Source: Owenia fusiformis (taxonomy: Eukaryota; Annelida; Polychaeta; Sabellida; Oweniidae). From it: a stretch of 64,000 bases of DNA. Where the stretch lies: positions 17,777,754-17,841,753 of the forward strand of contig CAIIXF020000011.1 of NCBI GenBank assembly GCA_903813345.2, read 5' to 3'. This document shows positions 1 through 11,463 of this stretch, in pieces. The notes beneath the pieces were generated by a model. The model ran no database searches. It was not told where the DNA came from and worked only from the letters and a program-made list of their open reading frames with translations. The position numbers were made by a program, and so were the translations under genes. Positions within the stretch are counted from its first letter, which is position 1, and every line of letters begins with the position of its first letter.

Positions 1-47
1 AAATTCTCAGAATGGTGAAAAACTGCATGAGTTTCAAAGAATTTCTG

Positions 48-163
48 GCCAGAGGGGGAGCTTCTGCTCCCTCAAGCTCCCCCTTACTATATTTGCACAT
101 AGCCATCTTTAGATAGATATCTCTCAGGAGATAACTTTGTGCAAACTAAGCTCCCCCTCTGGC
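48..163. repeat. Small hairpin repeat
   Basis: The 16-base word GCCAGAGGGGGAGCTT at 48-63 recurs as its exact reverse complement at 148-163, enclosing about 84 bases. Inner copies of the GGGGGAGCTT core lie between them. This looks like a short non-autonomous foldback or MITE fragment. The family is not identified. Confidence 0.5.
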
Positions 164-1194
164 TACGGGCCTGGTCTAGGCCTAGTTTAATCATTTACTC
201 TACCCATGGGCTCTACCACCGAGCCCATGCTCTACCGAGCTGACAGAAGTCGACTTTTGAGCCAGCTGTGTTCAGTAAACAATGCCCCAGATTTCCACCT
301 GGTACCAAGGGTTTGTCCTGGAATGACCCGTGGATGGCAATGCCCCCGGACAATGCCCCTATCTCCTCTTAGCTTAACTATAATCATAGTGATACAAGTT
401 TCTGTTAAACATCTGACCCATAGTAAAATTTTAGACTCATATTTAGCCTGCCTTAATTTTGAGGGATCAGTCTAGTTTTCAAATATTCACATCCTTATTT
501 TATCTCAGTCTCTTGTAAGCATGGGTAATAAGTATTTAGCATTCGCAGAAAATCAAATATCACTTTCTGATAATATTTCTCACTTCTTTTTGAAGATTAG
601 CTTTATGCAATAAAATCACGAACGACCAAAGTGTCTATAAAGGGAGTTGAGGTCTACTAGGGGTACGGTTACGACAATTTACCCAAATTAATGAATATAT
701 GATAAACACAGACACGGGAACAAGAGTTCATCCCCCTCCCACTCACTATGTATTAGGTAGAAATTTTTTTTTACATTTACAGTGACTGGGGGGGGGGGAG
801 GTTAGCCTAAATCTTCTATTTTTTTACAGTTACTGGGGGATTTAAATCTTCTTCCTGGGCCTGTGATGATAAATATTAGGCTTACATATAATAGTTTTGA
901 CAAGAGACATATAAAAGTGTTATTTGTCTCTGTTTTGACAAATTAAAAAGCTCCATGCAATGTTGAAACCCAATTCTTATCTAATACTAAGTTATAAAAA
1001 CGACACATGAAGAAAAAATAAAGAAAACAAAACACTTATTGAACGCCATTGAAATAATTCAAAATGAACGAGAAATTTCTATTTATCAATCTGTTTTGCT
1101 GACTTATTGTAACTTTCTTACACAAAATGAGTCCAATATAGCAGACACTAGTGGCACTTGTGAATCAGAAAATTTTGAGAATTACATGCGAAAT

Positions 1195-1242
1195 ATGAGG
1201 AATTCAGACTAGGCCTACATGAGGAATTCAGACTAGGCCTAA
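1195..1242. repeat. 24-bp tandem duplication
   Basis: Two adjacent copies of a 24-base unit (core GAGGAATTCAGACTAGGCCT) differ only at their last base. This is a small slippage duplication with no coding context. Confidence 0.8.
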
Positions 1243-2218
1243 GAATTTCCCAAGCTATTGTTTGTAAACAATCAATTAACAGATAAAAAAGATATGATGA
1301 TTGTGCCAAAAAAGAACCAAATAGGGTCGTCTGAAGGGAGAACACCTGCAAGTCACCCCCCCCCCCCTCCTCAAGGTATCATTCTAGATCTGCGATTCGT
1401 TCTCGTACGTTATAAAAACGCCTGCTGTAAAACCTTTTTCAATAACAAAAGGGCCGAGGATACGGTTTCTGAGATTTATCCAATGGTCTAATGGTATCAT
1501 AATCGGAAGACTCATATGGTATGTTCGGGTCTAGCAGATTTTCACTTCTGGTACAATCGATATTTTAAGCGGTAAATATGGCTGCGCCTGCCTATTAAAC
1601 AAACGTGATATGATTGAAGCAAATGTATTTTTGAATCTACGGGACAGCAGCTATGAGTTTAACTTATTTGAGACATAACGCAATTACTAAAGTGAACGGA
1701 ATTGGAACTTTGCGCTTTGCCGTTGACAGTAAACCATGAATCTCATAGTCATCATTATGCAAATTTAAGAACCTTACCGCCATTTTCATGTTTGGACAAC
1801 GGAATGTGGTGTCACCGTTGTCGAGTTGTTCGGTGTGATATGTTCTGGAATGTTATCAGATAATGCGCACTTGACATTAATCTTGACTTTGAAAATAATT
1901 AATAGTATACTTCCTCGTATGTTTTATGACTCAGAAAAAATATAAATAAACAAAGGCTTATACGCAAGACACTGTGTAAGAAGGATAATCGGCAAGTCAG
2001 TCGTAAGTAAGGTTTTGTTATGCTTCAATGCAGCTCCATTGTATGTTGATTTGAAGAAATCCATGATCACCATGATGATCTATAATATGAAACTACTAGG
2101 CTGCATATCTGTAAGTTAATAATCTGGAGCATGTTGCACGTTCTTGATATATCTATGGTTTCGTTTTAGATTTGTCTAATTTTCTACGACGCAATGACAA
2201 CGATGTCTATATGCAAAA

Positions 2219-2267
2219 ATGGCAGAATCTAATTCTGTTCAACGCCAGGATGTAGTCCAAACATCGG
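2219..2267 (+). CDS. Death-domain gene, exon 1 (start)
   Basis: This is a 49-base coding exon encoding MAESNSVQRQDVVQTS plus one base, followed by a GTAATG donor. It was chosen because the ATG context is good, the donor is phase 1, and the next exon begins at a phase 1 acceptor, so the reading frame runs on. It is too short to recognise by homology. A different upstream first exon cannot be excluded. Confidence 0.6.
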
Positions 2268-5200
2268 GTAATGTTCTTTTAGATAATTAGCCCGATATCA
2301 TGAATATCCTAATAATCCTAATAAAACCAAGCAGCCTCTTAAACAATAATTAAAGCTGAACACCAGATTATTTATTCATTGTAATGCTGTTACCAGCTGA
2401 TTGTGCAATATTCTGTTCAATGTTACCCCCCCCCCCCCCGTCCATATTGCTTGCCTTTCAACGTGTGAACCAAAAGTAACTAATGTGCTCAAAAACACAT
2501 ACGGGTATACTCTGTCTAAAGTGCAGTTGTTATTTTCTAGATCCTCTCTATGGAGAGAGAATAAAAGATAGCTGTCAAGGTCCCGACTCTAGAGGATATT
2601 GTTGTCAGTCTAGAGGATGTAACTGTAAATCTAGAGGATGCCATGATCAGTCTAGATGTCGAGACCAGTCAAAAGGATGCCAAGATCACTGTAGATCGGG
2701 TCAAAATCAATCCATGGGATGTCAAAATCACTATAGATTGTGTCAAAATCAGTTCATGGAATGCCGATTTCATTATAGAGGATGCTATCACTTTATAGAT
2801 TGTCAGCTTCTGACAGGATGTTGTCTGTGTCCGTCCATAGGATGCCGAAATCTGTATAGAAGATGTCAGCTCCAAGAATGTCAGTATCATTGGAAAGGCT
2901 GTCGGAACCAGCTTACAGAGCTCGATAAAGTACCAGGTAAAATTATAGAATGTAATCTAGAACTTTCATATTTTCATTTTGCACTAGCGGATCTAGACGG
3001 TGGTGTGGGGGCGCCCCACCCCTCCAAGTCAGAATTTTTACTGGAAATCAAAATAGATGGTTATGGATTGTCAATAACGCATCGCATATGTTAAAACCAG
3101 ACCCGGGAATTAGACCTATGCTCTGAAATTAGTCAGAATGCACCATGTGATTCAATTTTCGAAAATTTCTGGGGGAGAACCCTCAGACCCCTCCCCCCCC
3201 TCCCGGTATTCTCGGTCTGAAATTGGTCAGAATGCACTAAATGATGTTCAGTTTTCAATATTTCCCCCAGACCCCCATATTCTTCGCTCAGAGTTGTTAT
3301 CAAACGCCTCCTCCCAACACAAAATCCTGGATCCGCCCCTGTTATGATTTGCCTTTTTAGAATCAGAATCATTTGAAAATATGATAAAATTATGTCCAAT
3401 TGTTACCTTTTTAAGGTTAAATTAAAGATGTAGTCTTTTTTGTTGGATCCATTTCAGAGAAAAGCGACACAAAAGCAACAACTGGTCCTGTGTTGCCTAG
3501 TGCAAAAGTACCCGCGGTACCTGTAACGTGCGAGACATCTGATGCATCAACAATGCCGTCGACCGGTCTCACATGTAGAAAATGTGATCAAGAATATGAC
3601 GGATTGACTGCAGTTACAACCAACCCAGAATTTGATGCACCAAGTAAAGTATCAAATGAGAAAGAGTCCGCCCTTGTGCACACAAGAAACCAAGCCTGTA
3701 TACTGAGTCAAGAAATGGCGAGTCATGTTCGTTCAGAGAATGGTCAGGCCTATGGTACCTCAACTAATGGGAAGACCAGCCATACCAAAGGAACGGCCAC
3801 CATTATTCAGTTAGAAAGTGACCAAGATTGTGAAACACCATCCCAAAGAAGGGCCAGCCCCGCTCACCTAGAAAGTGACCAAGTTTGTGAATCACCAATC
3901 CAAAATATGGAAAACCGCGCTCAAGCAGAAAGTTGCCAAGTTTGTGAATCACCGATTCAAAGAATGGACAACTCCATTCACCAAACAAGTGCCCAAGTTT
4001 GTGAATCACCAATGCAAAAAATGGAAAGCCGCGCTCGACCAGAAAGTTGCCAAGTTTGTGAATCACCAATTCAAAGAATGGATATCCTCGTTCATCAAGC
4101 AAGTGCCCAAGTTTGTGAATCACCAATCAAAAAAATGGAAAGCCGCGCTCGACCAAAAAGATGCCAGGTTTGTGAATCAACGATTCAAAGAATGGACAAC
4201 CCCATTCACCAAGCAAGTGCCCAAGTTTGTGAATCACCAATCCAAAAAATGGAAAGCCGCGCTCGACCAGAAAGTTGTCAAGTTTGTGAATCACCGATTC
4301 AAAGAATGGACAACCCCATTTACCAAGCAAGTGCCCAAGTTTGTGAATCACCAATCCAAAAAATGGAAAGCCGCGCTCGACCAAAAAGTTGCCAAGTTTG
4401 TGAATCACCGATTCAAAGAATGGACAACCCCATTCACCAAGCAAGTGCCCAAGTTTGCGAGTCACCAATACAAAATATGGACAGCCATGTTCAACCAGTA
4501 AGCGCCCAAGTTTATGAATCACAAACCCAAAGAATGAACAGCCCCACTCATAAAGATAGTGCCAAGGTTTGTGAATTACCAATCAAAAGAATAGACAGCC
4601 ACGTTCACCCAGACAGTGTCCAGGCTTGTGAATCACCAATCAAAAGAATGGACAGCCTTGTTCATCTAGAAAGTGCCCAAGTTTGTGAATCACTAAAAAT
4701 GGACCACCTCGCTCAACCCCAAAGTTCCCAGGCTGGTGAATTGCAAATCCAAAGAATGGACATTTATAACCACCAAGAAAGTAGCCAGGTTTGTGAATCA
4801 CAAATCCAAAGAATGGGTAGCCCCGCTCACCCAAAGAGTCCCCAAGTTGCTGGATCTATAATCCAAAGAATGGACAGCGTCCACCCAGAAAGTGGTCAGG
4901 TTTGTGAATCACCAATCAAAAGAATAGACAGTCCCGCTAAACTAGAATGTGCCCAAGTTGGTGGTTCACCAATCCCTAGAATGGATGACCCTGCTCACCC
5001 AGAAAGTAAACAAGTTTGTGAATCATTAATTAAAAGAATAGATAGCCCCCCTCACCAAGAAAGTGTCGAGGTTTCTGAATCCCGAATCCAAAGAAAAGAC
5101 ATGCCCACTCACCAAGAAAGTGGCCAAGTCTGTGAATCACCAATCAAAAGAATGGACTGTCCCGCTCAGGAAGATAGTGGCCAAGTTTGTGATTCACCAA

Positions 5201-8200
5201 TCCAAAGAATTAACAGCCCCGCTCACCAAGACAGTGGCAAAGTTTGTGAATTACCAATCCAAAGAAGGGCCAGCCCCGCTCACCTAGAAAGTGACCAAGT
5301 TTGTGAATCACCAATCCAAAAAATGGAAAGCCACGCTCGACCAGAAAGTTGCCAAGTTTGTCAATCACCGATTCAAAGAATGGACAACCTCATTCACCAA
5401 GCAAGTGCCCAAGTTTGTGAATCACCAATGCAAAGAATGGAAAGCCGCGCTCGACCAGAAAGTTGCCAAGTTTGTGAATCACCGATTCAAAGAAAGGACA
5501 ACCCCATTCACCAAGCAAGTGCCCAAGTTTGTGAATCACCAATCCAAAAAATGGAAAGTCGCGCCCGACCAGAAAGTTGCCAACTTCGTGAATCGCCAAT
5601 CCAAAGAATGGACAACAGTGCTCACCAAGAGAGTAGCCAAGTTTGTGAATCACCAATCCCAAGAATTTACAGCCCCGCTCACCAAGACAGTGGCCAAGTT
5701 TGTGAGTCACCAATACAAAGAATGAACTACCCTACTCATCCAGAAAGTGGCAAAGTTTGTGAATCACCAATCCAAAATATGGACAGCTACGTCCACCCAG
5801 AAAGTGGCAAAGTTTATGAATCACCAATCCAAAGAATGGACAACCCCACTCACCTAGAAATTGAACAAGTTTGTGAATCACCAATATCAAGGATTGACAG
5901 CCCCGCTCACCAATATAGTCGCCAAGTTTGTGAGTCACCAATCCAAAGAATGGACAGCCCCGGTCATCAAGAGAGTACCCGAGTTCGTGAATCACCAATC
6001 CAAAGAATGGACAACCGAGCTGACCAAGAGAGTGGCCAAGTCTGTGAATTACCGATCCAAAGAATGGACAGACCCGCTCACCTAGAAATTGACCAAGTTT
6101 GTGAATCACCAGTCCAAAGAATGGACAGCCCCGCTCAACTAGAACGTGGCCAACTTTTTGAATCACTTATACAAAGAATGGACAGACCCGCTCACCAAGA
6201 TAGTGGCCAAGTTTGTCAGTCACCAATACAAAGAATGAACTACCCTATTCATCCAGAAAGTGGCAAAGGTTGTGAATCACCAATCCAAAGAATGTACAGC
6301 CCAGCTCAACAAGAAAGTGGCCAATTTTCTGAATCACCAATACAAGGAATGGACAATCCCGCTCACCCAGAGAGTACCCGAGTTCGTGAATCAACAATCC
6401 AAAGAATGGACAGACCCGCTCACCTAGAAATTGAACAAGTTTGTGAATCACCAATTCCAAGGATTGACAGCCCCGCTCACCAATATAGTCGCCAAGTTTG
6501 TGAGTCACCAATCCAAAGAATGGACAGCCTCGCTCACCCAGAGAGTACCCGAGTTCGTGAATCAACAATCCAAAGAATCGACAACCGAGCTCACCAAGAG
6601 AGTACCCGAGTTCATGAATCAACAATCCAAAGAATCGACAACCGAGCTCACCAAGAGAGTGGCCAAGTCTGTGAATTACCAATCCAAAGAATGGACAACC
6701 CCGCTCACCCAGAGAGTACCCGAGTTCGTGAATCACCAATCCAAAGAATGGACAGACCCACTCACCAAGATAGTGGGCAAGTTTATGAATCACCAATTCA
6801 AAGAATTGACAGCCCCGGGCACCCAGAAAATAACCAAGTTTGTGAAACACCAAATTCAAGGATTGACAGCCCCGCTCACCAATATAGTCGTCAAGTTTGT
6901 GAGTCACCAATCCAAAGAATGAACAACCCCACTCATCTAGAAAGTGGCCAAGTATGTGAATCACCAATCCAAAGAACGGACAGCCACGTCCACCCAGAAA
7001 GTGGCAAAGTTTGTGAATCACCAATCCAAAGAATGGACAACCCCACTCACCCAGAAAAAGCCCAAGTTTCTGAATCACCAATCCAGAGAATAGACAACCC
7101 CGCTCATCTAGAAGGTGCCCAAGTTGGTGGGTCACCAATCCCTAGAATGGATGGCCCTGCTCACCCGGAAAGTGAACAAGTTTGTGAATCACTAATCAAA
7201 AGAATGGATAGGCCCGCTCACTCAAAAAGTGCCCAAGTTTTTGAATCACCAATCCAAAGAATAGACAAGTCCGCTCACCCAGAAAGTGGCCAAGTGTCTG
7301 AATCACCAATCCAAAGAATGGTCAGCCCCGCTCACCCACAAAATGGCCAAGTTTTACAATCACGAGTCCAAAAAATGGACAGACCCACTCACAAAGAAAG
7401 TGACAGCGGTGTTCACACAAAAAGCCAGAAGCACGATACAACAACCTGGAGAACCGTCAGCACTTTTCACCCACAACCTGGTCAAGATTGTAAAACACTA
7501 GCACAACAAGGAACGACCAGAAATATGTACAATGTTGAAACACGGGATTTGGGCGTCACGGTAGAAAGAGCTTCCCAAGCAGGTTTTCATTATTACATTC
7601 TTGTTTCCTAGTTAAGCAAGTCTATATGAATCGGCGGGAAGGGCATCGGGAATGGCACAAATTACAATGTAACTAAAATCATTAAAATGTGATATTTTAC
7701 CAAAACATATAAGGGTTGTGGTATAGGGTGGTTTTAGAAACACCGTTTATCCCAAGGGTTATGTATATTATCTAAATCTCCATGAAGAACTGCTAGGCTA
7801 TACGAGGGGTGATCAATAAGTAATGGACGCTTTTTTACACAGATACTTTTTATGGACCAATCCCTTTGATTTTCCTACCAGTGATACATCATTCAATTAT
7901 CTATCATTTCTGAAGATTTGAAGACAAAATATGTAATATGTGTTGATATATCCTTATTTCCGTGAAAGAGGTACGGGTACCCTGGGACCGACATTTACGT
8001 CACATATTCAGTTTTTAGCCAGTTTGGCAAATTTCAGTCAGATTTAAACTTTTTTATATGCAACAAGTGTTGTGTTGTTTGAAACATTTTGCTGACTGGT
8101 AACACACAAACAGTAATTAAGTATTGTGATGCCAGTGTTGTATGGTCGGGGTTTGCAGGTCAATTTGAGGAAGCATTGTGGAAGAAGGGGTTGGTGAGAA

Positions 8201-9960
8201 AAGGAGACACCCTACTCCGTATGGACAATGTACCTGCCCATAGGTCTCAAAATGTTCAGAAAACAATATCCCTGGACCTCAAAATTTAGCCCTTGGCCAA
8301 TGCACCATATTGTCCAGATCTTCCCACATGTGACTTATTTCACCCTTGGTGAAGATTTAAAACTTTAGATTCTTGTAATAATAGATGTAACACACATGTA
8401 TAAAGATTCCTAAATTATGTTCATGCTATTGCCCCGAACCGGTCCGTCTTGTCGCTGCAAGCAGGATGAAATTCTTTGTCACAAAGTTTGGCATATTTTA
8501 TAAAATCAAACGCGCGTCATTGAAACTCACAAGATGTAAATAGCATGTCATTTACATGATACCTAGATGGGGAAAAATAGATCTTATATGTTAGAAGTAC
8601 TAAATAAAAGTTATCGTGAAAATGAGACAGTCGTTCCCGAGAGAAAAGAGCATAAATGCGCATTTAGAGAGTTTTGGTCCGTTTAAAAATCTGTAAAAAA
8701 TTGGGGTACTTAAAAGCATCGGGAGGCATCATATTCCAAATTAGACACGAGGAAGTCAATATTGAGCAAGTTATGGCTGTTTTAAATTCAAATAAAACCG
8801 TTAACCCGTCCCGGTCCAGCTTTTGACCCGTACCGGTCAATTTTCGTTAGCTGCGTATACCAAGGGTGTATTTATTCCTATACTACTTCTTTCTATAGAG
8901 GATGGACGCAGGTTTATTGACATTGATGAAATAAAACAACCAGTGCAACTGCATCTTGCTACCATGTCAGAGAATGGATTCAGCCTTGTCTCACAATCTT
9001 GAGTTAAGAGGATGAGGAATTGTGTACATGTAGCACTTGGTGGAACCTATGTAGAGTGCCCTGTAGAATGAATGTGGCATGAATACCACATAGTGATGAT
9101 AAAATATTCAAAATCACCTATATGGCATAACAAAATGGGGTAATTCATGACCATAATGGTTTGTTTTGTTCAACCTGCATTCAACTGCGTTGCATGTTAA
9201 ACAGTCAAGCTAAAATAGCTTCGGAATGTTTGACGTCATGTCGGTCCTGGGGTACCTATACCTCCTTCACGAAAAGATATATCAAAATATATTACATGTT
9301 TTGTTTTCAAATCTTCAGAGTTGATAGATAATTGAATGATGTATCAATGGTAAGAAAATCTAAGGTATTGGTCTATAAAAAGCATCCGTGTAAAAAAGCG
9401 TCCATTACTTATTGATCACACCTCGTACAGAAACCGAGCCTAGTTAAAGATATTTACCGGTCGGAGATACTAGAATACCCTTTTCCAAGATCGACCATTA
9501 TATAATTGATGCATCTCATACTTGAATGGTGCAATTTTACAAATAAGTTAATTATTTAGTCCGTTCTCGTATTTGTCAACCATTTTAATCGCATACAACT
9601 TGACATTCAATAAATAATTCTTAATTTCTTCTCAAAGTATGATATTAATATTAACAAACAATAGATACAACATAAATTACAATTTCAGATGGCGGCAACA
9701 TTTCAGAACAGTTTCTCCTTGAAATTGCAGAGAGAATCGGGACGGATTGGTTTAAGGTTGGCATATTTCTTCATTTGCCTCAAGCAAAACTCTCATGCAT
9801 TAAGGAAGATAATCAAAATAACTCAGAGATGTCGGCATTTAAAATGCTAATAAAATGGTACCAAGGAATTTCCAGTACTAAAGACACAAGGCAAATTCTC
9901 GCAGATGCCATACGGACAGCTAAAAATGTACGTTTGGCTGAACATGTGGAACAATCATAA
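2219..9960 (+). CDS. Death-domain protein with giant 19-residue repeat array (four exons)
   Basis: Exons: 2219-2267, 2541-2936, 3458-7582 and 9689-9960. Every junction is GT-AG and every intron is phase 1, giving 1613 residues without a stop. The start ATG at 2219 sits in a good context (caaaaATGG). The product begins MAESNSVQRQD, continues with a Cys-rich short-repeat segment, then about 64 copies of a 19-residue unit, and ends in a Death domain. Death domains are helical-bundle adaptors that pair with other Death domains in apoptotic and innate immune signalling, so a cytoplasmic adaptor role is inferred. There is no signal peptide or membrane segment. I know of no named protein with this repeat and give no symbol. 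The frame assignment of exon 2 depends on the flanking phases, because a second frame is partly open there. Uniform phase 1 makes each internal exon skippable without loss of frame. Confidence 0.8.
2541..2936 (+). CDS. Death-domain gene, exon 2 (7-residue Cys-rich repeats)
   Basis: The exon lies between a pyrimidine-rich acceptor (ttattttctag) and a GTAAAA donor, with phase 1 at both ends. It encodes about 130 residues built on a degenerate 21-base, 7-residue unit of the type QSRGCNC / QSKGCQD. This gives roughly one Cys every seven residues (RGC, KGC, MGC, IGC words). A second frame of the same stretch reads like LEDV/LDVET repeats over its first half but meets a stop, so I take the Cys-rich frame, which also fits the splice phases. 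The repeat is unrelated in length and sequence to the 19-residue repeat of the next exon. Confidence 0.6.
2982..3341. mobile_element. MITE of the GGCGGATC-ended family, in intron 2
   Basis: It begins CACTAGCGGATCTAG and ends CTGGATCCGCCCCTG, so its ends are imperfect inverted repeats around a GCGGATC(C/T)AG core. It lies in the intron between exons 2 and 3 of the Death-domain gene. Related ends occur at 12821-13060, 27369-27550 and 59794-59968, which defines a small interspersed family in this window. No coding capacity was seen. Confidence 0.55.
3458..7582 (+). CDS. Death-domain gene, exon 3 (57-bp repeat array)
   Basis: A single 4125-base exon starts after the acceptor catttcag and ends at a phase 1 donor (GCAG/GTTTTC). 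The first 115 or so residues are non-repetitive. After that comes a near-continuous array of a 19-residue (57-base) unit with consensus close to QVCESPIQRMDNPAHQESG. I count about 64 units, with a few short by one to three residues. Best conserved are V-C-E-S-P-I and R-M-D followed by a His six residues on. Many units carry S-P-I-K or S-P-I-Q-(R/K), which resemble proline-directed kinase sites. Because 57 is a multiple of three, long shadow frames also stay open on both strands. Those are not genes. Confidence 0.85.
3842..7410 (+). repeat. 57-bp minisatellite-like coding repeat with higher-order blocks
   Basis: Within the array, units are not equally related. From about 3890 to 4480 two unit types alternate: one with SRARPESC and one with (N/I)P(I/L)HQASA. 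Together they make a 114-base dimer. The same dimer block, with the same unusual lead-in (AAGAAGGGCCAGCCCCGC), returns at about 5258-5580. A third unit pair (containing HQYSRQVCESPIQ) is copied at about 5840-5955, 6415-6530 and 6855-6920. The array has therefore grown by block duplication, not only by single-unit slippage. Confidence 0.8.
7803..9425 (+). mobile_element. Tc1/mariner-type relic, plus orientation, in intron 3 of the Death-domain gene
   Basis: It is flanked by TA on both sides and has inverted ends of over 100 bases starting CGAGGGGTGATCAATAAG. Inside, on the plus strand near 8080-8340, are mariner transposase remnants: an MDNVPAHRSQ word (the catalytic D and AH motif) followed by an APYCPDL word. 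The frame is interrupted and most of the N-terminal half is missing, so it is dead. A 528-bp MITE is inserted at 8341. A second copy in the opposite orientation lies at 23478-24520. Confidence 0.85.
8341..8868. mobile_element. Nested 528-bp MITE inside the mariner relic
   Basis: The insert begins CACCCTTGGT and ends ACCAAGGGTG, a 10-base perfect inverted repeat. It is flanked by a duplicated TATTT. The second mariner copy at 23478-24520 lacks this insert and shows the empty site (gacttatttatttc), which confirms the boundaries. The interior has no coding capacity that I can see. It contains an inverted pair of GACCGG-like words near its ends. Confidence 0.8.
9689..9960 (+). CDS. Death-domain gene, exon 4 (Death domain and stop)
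   Basis: The exon starts after acceptor tacaatttcag in phase 1 and runs 89 codons to a stop. It reads as a canonical Death domain. ISEQFLLEIAERIGTDWF gives helix 1 and 2 with the signature Trp, then LPQAKLSCIKED, then AFKMLIKWYQ with the second conserved Trp, then the helix 5-6 segment LADAIRTAKNVRLAEHVE. The domain ends five residues before the stop, so it is C-terminal. Death domains of this kind recruit other Death-domain proteins. The specific partner cannot be told from the sequence. Confidence 0.9.
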
Positions 9961-10373
9961 GTCTGGCGAATATTGTGGTAGTGGGTCGTTTTGTTACGTT
10001 CCAAAGGGATACAATGTTTTTCACTTTAGAGTATATTCATTAAGAAAATAATTCATTGATAAAAGAAACTCGTGGTTAAAGAGATGTCAGGAGATACTTA
10101 ATAAGGGCGGTGTGTTTAAAACAAACAAGGCATTAACATGCAAAATATGTCACCACCTCTCATTTGTTACGGACGCCGAACACTAACGGTCGAACCCCGA
10201 AAACCAGTGACCCCTACGCGCCCCTAACTTCCGGCACGGGATAGGGTCCCATTGGCCATGTGCTGTGAACTTATATCAACAGAACTCATACTATTTTTTT
10301 TGCAGATAATTCATTTCAAACATTTCTTGATTTTCGAAATATTGAAACGAATAATAACTGACATAACAGAATA

Positions 10374-11463
10374 CGAGGGTTGTCCCAGAAGTAATGCACT
10401 ATACGTTCTAACTTTATCAATAATGGATATTTTTCCATGAAATTTTAAGTAAATGTTCCTTGGAGACATTTTGATAATTCTACAAATTTTCATGTTGACT
10501 TATAAAACTATATTGATGTTATCATAAAATCAAGTTGGTGAGTTTGGGTAGGGTGGCGCAGGTTATACAGTCACGTCAAAAGGAAGAAAAAGTTGAAAAT
10601 ATGAAATATTTAATAAACAATGTGTAGCTATAAGAAGTATGCTCAAAAATGCATTTTAAGATTCTAAATTACAATGAGCCGATTCTAGATTTAATGGATG
10701 TATATTGCACTATGTCCCATTTCACAATTTCTCAAAATATTGCCCTTTGCATGTTATGTACTTTTGATGCCTGTCAGGTCAGACACTCCAAGCAATTTTG
10801 TCCAATGTGACTTGAAGAGTTTTTGCCTCCCATGTTTGGAGTTGTCATTCAGGGTCCAGTCATCACTTTTAAATCTCTTCTGCCACCTCTTAATTGTAGT
10901 TCTATCTAGTGTATAGTCCTTTTATACTTTCATCATAGTAGCATAAGTTTTTAGTGGCTATGAGGCCAAGTTAAGTATGACATTAAGCCACCAAACGCAA
11001 GGCCTTCTGTTATCAGGTGAGATTACAGCCATCGCAAGGCCTTCTGTTATCAGGTGAGATTACAGCCATTTTTGGAATTTCTTGACTGTGACTGAATTTG
11101 AATTTGTGACTTTTGAACTGTGGTATTATGACATCACAGTCATTATTTGTATTTGGTTAACATCATGCTGAATAAATTTAACAATTTCCCAAACATTTTG
11201 ATCAGTTAAAAGAAAGAAATATTGATAAAATAACACTTTAGATCTTTTCATAATTAGAAAAATTGTAACCTTACCCGCTCCCCCCCCCCCTACCCCCATG
11301 TTGCTATAGCAACCATATTAAGACCTAATATTAATGTTTTATTCTGAAACTTTAAGATATGACAGATAAAACTTCAATTGTAATATACACAAAATTTCAG
11401 CTGAATTGAAGAATATTGAATAAAGTTAGAGCATATAGTGCATTACTTCTGGGACAACCCTCG
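10374..11463 (-). mobile_element. Mariner-like relic with TA target, minus orientation
   Basis: It is bounded by TA and by inverted ends of about 40 bases containing the words CGAGGGTTGTCCCAGAAG and CATTACTTCTGGGACAACC. On the minus strand at about 10780-10915 a mariner N-terminal (helix-turn-helix) remnant can be read: a W-x-K-R-F-K-S word followed about a dozen residues later by KHGRQK. The catalytic part is not recognisable. A direct duplication of about 38 bases (CGCAAGGCCTTCTGTTATC...) sits at 10988-11066. Confidence 0.7.
10988..11066. repeat. Direct duplication of about 38 bp
   Basis: Two adjacent near-identical copies of a segment beginning CGCAAGGCCTTCTGTTATC and ending GATTACAGCCAT lie inside the mariner-like relic. 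This is a local tandem duplication with no coding role seen. Confidence 0.8.

Larger units (their letters stand above)
1..2218. other. 5' flank, no gene seen
   Basis: I find no coding exon that I can support in this stretch. It holds a short hairpin repeat near the left edge, a 24-bp tandem duplication near 1.2 kb, and poly-G, poly-C and poly-T runs around 790-830, 1357-1371 and 2428-2441. The open frames present (up to about 90 codons) have no recognisable domain or splice context. The promoter of the Death-domain gene that starts at 2219 presumably lies here, but I see no clear TATA box. Confidence 0.5.

Noticed and set aside
3875-6922. Second plus-strand frame with KFVNHQSKEW repeats
   Set aside because: It is the same array in another frame. 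The main frame is open over the whole 4.1 kb exon and fits the splice phases on both sides, and this one does not.
4127-7138. Long minus-strand frames (151, 144 and 297 codons) across the repeat array
   Set aside because: They are antisense shadows of the 57-bp repeat. They lack start context and splice sites, and their open state follows from the period being a multiple of three.
3842-7410. CRISPR-like array
   Set aside because: Direct repeats have no unique spacers, are coding, and lie in a spliced animal gene.
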